A stretch of DNA of 64,000 nucleotides from Cellulomonas sp. URHD0024 (lineage in GTDB: Bacteria > Actinomycetota > Actinomycetes > Actinomycetales > Cellulomonadaceae), in assembly GCF_000426185.1 (NCBI RefSeq), contig NZ_AUEW01000009.1:1-64000 (forward strand), read 5' to 3'. Positions 8,405 through 15,425 of the stretch are shown piece by piece. The notes beneath the pieces are model-generated. The model was not told the DNA's origin and did not search any database. It was given only the letters and a program-made list of their open reading frames with translations. The translations under genes were made by a program, and so were the position numbers. Each line of letters opens with the position of its first letter. Positions within the stretch are counted from its first letter, which is position 1.

Positions 8405-9385
8405 ATGAAGCGAATCGGAGCGGCCGCACTCGCCCTCGCGGCACTGCTCGCTCTGCTCCTGCGCGTGAGCCCGCGGCCTACGGCGCTCTTCTACCGCCGC
8501 CGCTTCGACGCCAACGGCCTGCGCCGCTCACTCGTCGCCGCCGCGTTCGTGCCCGACGGAGTCACGACGGAGCGCGACGTCCCCTACAGACCCGGCGACC
8601 GCGACGCGCTGCTCGACATCCACCGCCCCTCGGCCGGCGGCGAGGTCGGCCCGACGATCGTCTGGGTGCACGGCGGAGCCTGGCTGTCCGGCGACAAGGC
8701 CCACATCGCCAACTTCCTGCGCGTGCTCGCGGCCGGCGGCTACACGGTGGTCGGCGTCGGCTACTCGATCGCCCCCGAGGCGCGCTACCCGACGCCCGTC
8801 CGGCAGGTGCTCGACGCGCTCGGCTACCTCACGTCCCACGCGCAGGAGCTCGGCATCGACCCGACGCGGCTGATCCTGGCCGGCGACTCGGCCGGCGCGC
8901 AGATCGCCGCGCAGGTGACCGGCATGATCACCAACCGTGACTATGCGTCCTCCATGCAGATGCGCCCGCCCGTGACGGCGGCACAGGTCGTCGGCACCGT
9001 GTTCTTCTGCGGTGCCTACGACATGTCCCTGATCCGGCCGCTGCGCGGCCGCACCCGGTGGTTCGTCGACTCGATCATGTGGGCCTTCACCGGCACCACC
9101 GGCTACCTCGACGACCCGCGGTTCGCCGGCTTGTCCGTGGTCGCGCACGTCACTGCCGACTTCCCGACGACGTTCCTGGCGTGCGGTGGGGACGACCCGA
9201 TGATGGCCCACCAGTACGTCATGGCCGACACCCTCGACGCCGTCGGCGTCCCGCACGAGACCCACGTCGCCCCCAGGGCAGGGCACCAGTTCCAGTTCGA
9301 CCTGGAGACGCCGGCCGCGCAGGACGCGATGGTCGCCGTCCACGCGTTCGTCGCGACGCTCGACCCGTCGCGCCGGACGCCCTGA
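8405..9385 (+). CDS. Alpha/beta hydrolase (esterase/lipase family)
   Basis: About 326 residues from ATG 8405. An N-terminal hydrophobic helix (AAALALAALLALLL) suggests membrane anchoring or export. The oxyanion motif HGGAW lies near residue 89, the nucleophile elbow GDSAG places Ser at about 162, and AGHQFQF near the end supplies the likely catalytic His. An acidic residue for the triad is probably in CGGDDPMM. These features match the BD-FAE/hormone-sensitive-lipase-like esterases that act on short acyl esters, sometimes on acetylated glycans. It lies next to the second LacI regulator but runs toward it, so shared control is not evident. Confidence 0.87.
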   Translation: MKRIGAAALALAALLALLLRVSPRPTALFYRRRFDANGLRRSLVAAAFVPDGVTTERDVPYRPGDRDALLDIHRPSAGGEVGPTIVWVHGGAWLSGDKAHIANFLRVLAAGGYTVVGVGYSIAPEARYPTPVRQVLDALGYLTSHAQELGIDPTRLILAGDSAGAQIAAQVTGMITNRDYASSMQMRPPVTAAQVVGTVFFCGAYDMSLIRPLRGRTRWFVDSIMWAFTGTTGYLDDPRFAGLSVVAHVTADFPTTFLACGGDDPMMAHQYVMADTLDAVGVPHETHVAPRAGHQFQFDLETPAAQDAMVAVHAFVATLDPSRRTP

Positions 9386-9439
9386 CGAAGGGATGCGCCG
9401 CGGGCACTCCCCCTGCGAGTGCCCGCTACCTGCGACGCG

Positions 9440-10570
9440 TCAGGCGGAGTCGCGGATGTGAAGGGTCGGCTCGAAGATCACCGACGTCACGCGACGGTCC
9501 GGCTCGGCGATCGTGTCGAGCAGGATCTTGGCCATCTCGATCGCCATCTCCTCGATCGGCTGGCGCACCGACGTCAGGGACGGCCGGGTCAGGGCGCCGA
9601 CGGAGCTGTCGTCGAAGCCGATCACCCGGACGTCCTCCGGCACGCCCCGTCCGGAGGCGTTCAGCGCCTCGATCGCGCCGAGCGCCATGAGGTCGTTCGC
9701 GGCGAACACCCCGTCGAGGTCGTCGTGCCGCGACAGCAACGACGTCATCGCCTTGACGCCGCTCTCGAACGTGAAGTTGCCGAACTCGGTCGGCACGAAG
9801 GCCTGGCCGTGGCGGGCCATCGCGTCCTGGAAGCCGGAGAGCCGGTCGGCAGCAGACGCGACGTCGATCGGTCCGGAGATCGCGGCGACGTGCCGGCAGC
9901 CCCGGGACACCAGGTGCTCGGCGGCCAGGCGTGCGCCGTCACGGTTGGCGACGTCGACGAAGCTCAGCGGGATCGGGTGGGCTGGGCGTGCGAACATCAC
10001 GGCCGGCAGCCCGGCCTCGACCAGCAGACCGGGCATCGGGTCGTCTCCGCGGGTGGACACGACGAGCGCACCGTCCGCGTTCCCGTTGCGCAGCGAGCTC
10101 AGCACGCGGGCGCGGTCGTTGTCCGTCTCGGCGAGCATCAGGATGGGGTCGACGTCGTGCGGGCGAAGAGCCCGGAGCATGCCGCCGACGATGCGCCCGA
10201 AGAACGGGTCCGCGAACTCGATGGTGGACAGAGCGCCGTCGACGCCCTGGTCCTCGACGCCCGACACCACGACGATCACGGCCCCGGTGCGGCGCGTCAC
10301 CAGGGAGCGGGCGGCTAGGTTGGGCACGTACCCGGTGGTCGCGATCGCAGCCTTGACCACGCTCTGGATCTCCGGGGTGACCCTTCGCTTGCCGTTGACC
10401 ACCCGCGAGACCGTGGCCCGTGAGACACCCGCCACGCGCGCGACGTCCTCCAGGGTCGGAGCGCCGCGACCCAGCCCGGGCACGAGGGGTACACCGTCCG
10501 GCGGCGTCGCCTCCAGCGTCGTGACAGGACCCCCACGAGACGGGGTGCCCCTCCTGTCGTCGTCTTCCAT
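9440..10570 (-). CDS. LacI-family regulator of the adjacent secreted glycan-attack genes
   Basis: About 376 residues from ATG 10570 (MEDDDRRGTPS). The helix-turn-helix PTLEDVARVAGVSRATVSRV is at about residues 37-56, preceded by a longer than usual N-terminal arm. The ligand-binding domain follows, with FADPFFGRIVGGMLRAL, HVAAISGPIDVASAADRL and GVFAANDLMALGA. It is divergent from the discoidin gene cluster starting at 10971, and the intergenic region holds two copies of an AGAGCGCTCT palindrome, one 24 bases upstream of this start. Autoregulation together with control of the cluster is a strong inference; the inducer is unknown but is likely an oligosaccharide. Confidence 0.92.
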   Translation of the reverse strand: MEDDDRRGTPSRGGPVTTLEATPPDGVPLVPGLGRGAPTLEDVARVAGVSRATVSRVVNGKRRVTPEIQSVVKAAIATTGYVPNLAARSLVTRRTGAVIVVVSGVEDQGVDGALSTIEFADPFFGRIVGGMLRALRPHDVDPILMLAETDNDRARVLSSLRNGNADGALVVSTRGDDPMPGLLVEAGLPAVMFARPAHPIPLSFVDVANRDGARLAAEHLVSRGCRHVAAISGPIDVASAADRLSGFQDAMARHGQAFVPTEFGNFTFESGVKAMTSLLSRHDDLDGVFAANDLMALGAIEALNASGRGVPEDVRVIGFDDSSVGALTRPSLTSVRQPIEEMAIEMAKILLDTIAEPDRRVTSVIFEPTLHIRDSA

Positions 10571-10593
10571 GGTGGGAAATGTACCAGCGCGGG

Positions 10594-10603
10594 AGAGCGC
10601 TCT
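10594..10603. promoter_or_regulatory. LacI operator candidate 1 (AGAGCGCTCT)
   Basis: A perfect 10-base palindrome with the central CG typical of LacI-family sites, inside GGGAGAGCGCTCTACCC. It is 24 bases upstream of the LacI ATG at 10570, a position suited to autorepression. The same 14 bases recur in inverted orientation at the second site. Confidence 0.7.
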
Positions 10604-10818
10604 ACCCCGATCCAAGGCGGGTCAAGGCGCTCCAGACCCGCCCAAGGCCCCGATTTCGCACTCTAACGGCCCATCTGGGCCCAAACAGTCACTCTTCCGA
10701 TGCGATCCCAGGCTATGCGGGCGGGTGAATCCGGGTATAACGTCCCTCCCGGAGTCAGTCAGGGCGTCACCCCCTCCCGCATCGCACGCGTTCCCGCCCT
10801 GAATCAGGCTTCATCGAT

Positions 10819-10828
10819 AGAGCGCTCT
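10819..10828. promoter_or_regulatory. LacI operator candidate 2 (AGAGCGCTCT)
   Basis: A second identical palindrome, within TAGAGCGCTCTCCC, which is the reverse complement of the flanks of site 1. Centre-to-centre distance is 225 bases. It lies about 142 bases upstream of the GTG of the secreted glycosidase gene, where it could repress that promoter, alone or by looping with site 1. Confidence 0.7.
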
Positions 10829-10970
10829 CCCAGCAGGGAGAGCGAAGGGCAGTACAGGCACCAGCTCAACGAAGAACTGCAACGCCCGGCGCACCGGATC
10901 GACAACGACGTCGACTGCGGAGCTCGACATCGACGTCCGTGCCGCGGGCCAAGCCTTGAGGAGAGAACCT

Positions 10971-13667
10971 GTGTCAACGACCACCTACCCCTCCCACGGG
11001 TCGCGCAACGCGCGCCCGTCCCGACCCCCGACCCGCAGCCGTCGCATGCTGGGCGTGCTGATCTCCGGTGCGCTCGTCGCCACCGCGATCGCGATCCCGG
11101 CCCTGGCCGCGCAGGCCGCCGACCCGGTCCTGCTCTCGCAGGGCAAGACGGTCACGGCGTCGTCGGTCGAGAACGCCGACTACACCCCGGCCTCCGCCGC
11201 GGTCGACGGCAGCACGACGACCCGCTGGTCGAGCCTCGCGACCGACGCGCAGTGGCTCCGCATCGACCTCGGCTCGACCTCCACGATCAACAAGGTCGTC
11301 CTGAACTGGGAGGCCGCCTACGGGTCCGGCTACCAGATCCAGACCTCCCCCACCGGTACCGGTGACTGGACCACGATCTACACGACGACCACCGGCAAGG
11401 GCGGCGTCGAGACGATCCCGGTCAGCGGCACCGGCCGCTTCGTCCAGCTGCTCGGCACCAAGCGCGCCACCGGCTACGGCTACTCCCTCTGGGAGTTCCA
11501 GGTCTTCGGCACCGCCGGCGGCACCACGACGACGCCTCCGACCTCCCCCGCCGGCACCTGCAACGCCGACAACGTCGCGCAGGGCAAGACGGCCACCGCC
11601 TCGTCGGTCGAGGGCGGCAACACGGCCGGTTCCGCGGTCGACGGCAACCTGGGCACCCGCTTCGCGAGCAGCTTCGCGGACAACCAGACGTGGCAGGTGG
11701 ACCTCGGCAGCAGCCAGAACCTCTGCAACGTGACCATCAACTGGGAAGCCGCATACGGCAAGGTCTTCAACGTCCTCGGTTCCGACACCGGCACCGGCAC
11801 GTACAACACGCTGGCCACGGTCACCAACGGCACCGGCGGCAACCAGTCGATCGCCGTCTCGGGCAAGGCGCGCTACCTCAAGCTCGACCTGAAGACGCGC
11901 GCTACCGGCTACGGCTTCTCGTTCTGGGAGGTCAAGGTCTCGACCCCCAGCGGCACCGTCACGACGCCGCCCCCGACAGACCCCCCCGTCACGGGCGGCG
12001 ACCCGGGCGAGGGCACGACCGGTCCCGCCGACGGCAAGGTGCGCGTGGCCGGCTCGCAGGGCAACTGGGCCCTCCTGGTGAACGGCAAGAACTGGCCGAT
12101 CAAGGGCGTCACGTGGGGCCCGGCTCCCGCTGACTTCCCGCAGCACGTCGCGAACCTCAAGGCGCTCGGCGTCAACACGATCCGGACGTGGGGCACCGAC
12201 GCGGGCTCGAAGGTCCTGTTCGACGCTGCTGCCGCCAACGGCATGCGCACGGTCGCCGGCTTCTGGCTGGCACCTGGTGGCGGCCCCGGCTCGGGCGGCT
12301 GCCCGAACTACGTCACCGACGCGACCTACAAGGCCAACTCGATGAACGACATCGTGACCTGGGTGACGGCCTACAAGGACAACCCCGGCGTGCTCATCTG
12401 GGACGTCGGCAACGAGTCCCTGCTCGGCCTCGGCAACTGCTACTCGGGCCAGGAGCTCGAGAACCAGCGCGACGCCTACGCGACGTTCGTCAACGACGCT
12501 GCCAAGCGGATCCACCAGATCGACCCGACGCACCCCGTCACCTCGACGGACGCGTGGACCGGCGCGTGGCCGTACTACAAGAAGAACTCGCCTGACCTCG
12601 ACCTGTACGGCCTGAACAGCTACAAGGCCGTCAACGACGCGAAGGCCACCTGGATCGCCGGCGGCTACACCAAGCCGTACTTCATCACGGAGTCCGGTCC
12701 GGCCGGCGAGTGGGAGGTGCTGAACGACATCAACGGCGTGCCCGACCAGGGCACGGACGCGCAGAACGCTGCGGGTTACACCAACGCCTGGAACGCCGTG
12801 AAGAGCCACCCGGGCGTCGCGCTCGGCGCGACCATGTTCCACTACGGCAACGAGGGCGACTTCGGTGGCATCTGGTTCAACCTGAAGCCGGGCAACAACC
12901 GTCGCCTGTCCTTCTACGCCCTGGCGAAGGCCTACAACGGTCCCGCGGGCGCGGCCGGCACCAACACGCCGCCCACGTTCAGCTCGTTCACGGTCAACAA
13001 CCAGACCGGCGTCGTGGCCGGCTCCACCTTCACGGTCAACGCCCCGGCGACCGACCCGAACGGTGACGCCATCACCTACAACGTGTTGATGAACAGCAAC
13101 TACATCAACAAGTCGGGTGGCCTCGCGACGGTGCCGTTCACGCGCAACGGCAGCACCTTCTCGGTCACGGCTCCCCAGACGCTCGGTGTCTGGAAGGTCT
13201 ACGTGTTCGCCGAGGACGGCAAGGGCAACGTCGGTGTCGAGACCAAGTCGGTCCGGGTCATCCCGCCGACCGTCGCGGGAACCAACATCGCCAAGGGCCA
13301 CACTGCCACGGCGTCGTCGTTCGACCAGTACAACGGCAACTGGACCCCGGGCCAGGCCGTCGACGGCGACTACGCGACCCGGTGGTCGAGCGCCTGGACC
13401 GACAACGAGTGGATCCAGGTCGACCTGGGTGCACAGAAGGCCTTCTCGACGATCCAGCTCACCTGGGAGGCCGCATTCGCCAAGGGATACAAGATCCAGG
13501 CCTCCAACGACGGAACCACCTGGACCACCCTGACGGAGATCACCAACGGCGACGGCAACGTCGACACGGTGAACGTCAACGGCAACGCGCGGTACGTCCG
13601 AGTCCAGGGCGTGACCCGCGGCACCGCGTACGGCTACTCGCTGTACGAGCTCGGGGTCTACGCCTGA
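10971..13667 (+). CDS. Secreted GH2/GH5-like glycoside hydrolase with three discoidin domains
   Basis: About 898 residues from GTG 10971, which follows GAGGAG with good spacing. A twin-arginine-poor but basic N-terminus leads to a hydrophobic export segment ending near AAQAA (about residue 46). Domains in order: discoidin 1 (about 52-182), discoidin 2 (197-326), a Pro/Thr/Gly linker, a TIM-barrel catalytic domain (about 354-660), an Ig/cadherin-like domain (664-768) and discoidin 3 (770-898). The barrel shows WDVGNES with candidate acid/base Glu about 482 and FITESGPAGEW with candidate nucleophile Glu about 574, the clan-A pattern of GH2 and GH5. Substrate is unknown; a fungal or plant glycan is plausible from the neighbours. 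Confidence 0.87.
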   Translation: MSTTTYPSHGSRNARPSRPPTRSRRMLGVLISGALVATAIAIPALAAQAADPVLLSQGKTVTASSVENADYTPASAAVDGSTTTRWSSLATDAQWLRIDLGSTSTINKVVLNWEAAYGSGYQIQTSPTGTGDWTTIYTTTTGKGGVETIPVSGTGRFVQLLGTKRATGYGYSLWEFQVFGTAGGTTTTPPTSPAGTCNADNVAQGKTATASSVEGGNTAGSAVDGNLGTRFASSFADNQTWQVDLGSSQNLCNVTINWEAAYGKVFNVLGSDTGTGTYNTLATVTNGTGGNQSIAVSGKARYLKLDLKTRATGYGFSFWEVKVSTPSGTVTTPPPTDPPVTGGDPGEGTTGPADGKVRVAGSQGNWALLVNGKNWPIKGVTWGPAPADFPQHVANLKALGVNTIRTWGTDAGSKVLFDAAAANGMRTVAGFWLAPGGGPGSGGCPNYVTDATYKANSMNDIVTWVTAYKDNPGVLIWDVGNESLLGLGNCYSGQELENQRDAYATFVNDAAKRIHQIDPTHPVTSTDAWTGAWPYYKKNSPDLDLYGLNSYKAVNDAKATWIAGGYTKPYFITESGPAGEWEVLNDINGVPDQGTDAQNAAGYTNAWNAVKSHPGVALGATMFHYGNEGDFGGIWFNLKPGNNRRLSFYALAKAYNGPAGAAGTNTPPTFSSFTVNNQTGVVAGSTFTVNAPATDPNGDAITYNVLMNSNYINKSGGLATVPFTRNGSTFSVTAPQTLGVWKVYVFAEDGKGNVGVETKSVRVIPPTVAGTNIAKGHTATASSFDQYNGNWTPGQAVDGDYATRWSSAWTDNEWIQVDLGAQKAFSTIQLTWEAAFAKGYKIQASNDGTTWTTLTEITNGDGNVDTVNVNGNARYVRVQGVTRGTAYGYSLYELGVYA

Positions 13668-13685
13668 CGGCCTGATCTCGAACGC

Positions 13686-13719
13686 GTGCCGGGGGCGGGC
13701 TGCCACCCGCCCCCGGCAC
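13686..13719. terminator. Stem-loop terminator after the glycosidase gene
   Basis: GTGCCGGGGGCGGG, a six-base loop, then the exact complement CCCGCCCCCGGCAC. The 14-base perfect stem begins 18 bases after the stop at 13667. No T-run follows, as is common in high-GC actinobacteria, so the next gene may have its own promoter or receive read-through. Confidence 0.8.
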
Positions 13720-13893
13720 CACCCCTCGGCCCATGACCCCTGTTCCGAGCCGAAACCGAGGAGCCACAGCATCGTGACACCTCGCTCCCGGCGTCGACGC
13801 ACCGTCCCTGGAACCTCACCCGGTCCGGTGCAGGTCTGACGTCAGCCCGCGCGGCCCGTACGCCGCACAGCGCAGAAAGAAGGAGCACGAAGC

Positions 13894-15282
13894 ATGTCCA
13901 AGCACAAGATCTCCCGGTCGAGCGGCCGAGCCCGCGCCTGGGTCGCGGTCGCTCTCGCGAGCGCCCTCATCGGCGCGGGCGCCGTCGGCATCGCGTCCGG
14001 CGCCTCCGCGGCACCGATCAACCTCTCCCAGGGCAGGATCGCCACGGCGTCCTCGTCCGAGAACGCCGGCCTCAATGCGTCCTTCGCGGTCGACGGCGAC
14101 AACAACACCCGCTGGGCCAGCCAGTTCTCCGACAACCAGTTCATCCAGGTCGACCTCGGCGCCTCGGCGACGCTCTCGAGCGTCCAGCTGCGCTGGGAGG
14201 CCGCCTACGGAAAGAGCTTCCAGGTCCTGACGTCGGCCGACGGCGCGGCCTGGACCACAGCCGCCACCATCACCAACGGCACCGGCGGCAACCAGACCAT
14301 CAACGTCTCGGGCACGGCCCGGTTCGTGAAGCTCAACCTGCAGACCCGTGCCACCGGGTACGGCTTCTCGCTGTGGGAGTTCCAGGTCTTCGGTACGGGC
14401 GGCTCGACGACCCCGCCGTACAGCCCGAAGCCGCTCCCGCCGGCCCCTCCCGGTGCTGACACGACCGTCACGCACCACGAGTTCCAGGCCAACTGCACGC
14501 CGAACAAGACCCTGCCGGACGACCCGATCGTCTTCCCGGGCCAGCCGGGCGCCTCGCACAGCCACACGTTCATGGGCAACAGCACCACCAACGCAGCGAC
14601 CACGGCAGCCTCGCTCCTCGCCGCCAGCGCGTCGACGAGCTGCACCGTCCCGCAGGACAAGTCGGCGTACTGGTTCCCGACGCTGCTCAAGAACGGCACA
14701 CAGGTCGTCTCGCCCTCGGCACAGACCATCTACTACAAGGCCGGCATCCTCGACTACAAGAAGGTCCAGCCGTTCCCGGCCGGCCTGCGGTTCGTCGTCG
14801 GCAGCATGCTCGCCACGCAGTCCGAGTTCCAGAACGCTCCCGGCCACGTCGAGGGCTTCGAGTGCGGCAACCTGTCGTTCCAGTGGGACATCCCGGCGTA
14901 CTGCGCACCGGGCTCCGAGCTCAACGTCCGCTACCAGGCCCCGAGCTGCTGGAACGGTGTCGACCTCGACTCCGCCAACCACAAGAGCCACATGGCGTAC
15001 CCCGTCAACGGTGCGTGCCCGGCCGGCTACCCCATCCCGGTCCCGATGCTCGAGTTCAAGCTGTCGTGGCCCGTCTCGGGTGACATGTCGGGCGTCGCGT
15101 TCTCCAGCGGCCGCGGCTACTCGTTCCACTACGACTTCTTCAACGCGTGGGACCCGGCGGTGCTCTCGGCACTGACCCAGCACTGCATCGACGGTGGCCT
15201 GCAGTGCACTCCCAAGGGCTTCGACATCTACAAGACGTGGGCCGGCGGCGTCCTGGATGCGAACAACAACCTGATTCCCTGA
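13894..15282 (+). CDS. Secreted discoidin-DUF1996 protein
   Basis: A 462-residue secreted protein with a signal peptide of about 40 residues ending SGASA-AP. One discoidin module (about 41-166) closely resembles those of the two neighbouring proteins, with RFVKLNL and GYGFSLWEFQVFG. After a Pro-rich linker comes a DUF1996 domain (about 190-440) with the family marks HHEFQANC, DPIVFPGQPGASHSHTFMGN and HKSHMAYP, rich in His and Cys. DUF1996 is best known from fungal secreted proteins and from actinobacteria; its activity is not established. The clustered His residues could bind metal. The setting between two glycan-directed proteins suggests a cell-wall or polysaccharide target. Confidence 0.87.
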   Translation: MSKHKISRSSGRARAWVAVALASALIGAGAVGIASGASAAPINLSQGRIATASSSENAGLNASFAVDGDNNTRWASQFSDNQFIQVDLGASATLSSVQLRWEAAYGKSFQVLTSADGAAWTTAATITNGTGGNQTINVSGTARFVKLNLQTRATGYGFSLWEFQVFGTGGSTTPPYSPKPLPPAPPGADTTVTHHEFQANCTPNKTLPDDPIVFPGQPGASHSHTFMGNSTTNAATTAASLLAASASTSCTVPQDKSAYWFPTLLKNGTQVVSPSAQTIYYKAGILDYKKVQPFPAGLRFVVGSMLATQSEFQNAPGHVEGFECGNLSFQWDIPAYCAPGSELNVRYQAPSCWNGVDLDSANHKSHMAYPVNGACPAGYPIPVPMLEFKLSWPVSGDMSGVAFSSGRGYSFHYDFFNAWDPAVLSALTQHCIDGGLQCTPKGFDIYKTWAGGVLDANNNLIP

Positions 15283-15309
15283 CAAACCTGTCACACTCCC
15301 CACAAGACG

Positions 15310-15354
15310 GGCCCCCCGCGCGCGGCGACCGCGACTCTCCGCGCGTGGGGGGCC
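15310..15354. terminator. Stem-loop terminator after the DUF1996 gene
   Basis: GGCCCCCCGCGCG and CGCGCGTGGGGGGCC pair with one bulged T around a 17-base loop, starting 28 bases after the stop codon. Confidence 0.7.
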
Positions 15355-15425
15355 TCCCCCTGGGAGGCATCCCCGTCCCAACCCCTCCCTGTTCCACACG
15401 TACTCCCTCATGTGAAAGGCAACTG

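Larger units (their letters stand above)
10571..10970. promoter_or_regulatory. 400-base divergent regulatory region between LacI gene and discoidin cluster
   Basis: No gene is visible here. It holds two palindromic operator candidates, a partial half-site (GGGAGAGCG at 10836-10844), a TATAAC hexamer at 10736-10741 that could be a -10 element, and the ribosome site GAGGAG at 10958-10963 in front of the GTG at 10971. The leader of the secreted glycosidase is therefore long. Confidence 0.6.

Noticed and set aside
10974..13802. A minus-strand open frame of 942 codons
   Set aside because: It is the shadow of the secreted glycosidase gene on the other strand; composition is Arg/Val/Gly-rich without motifs.
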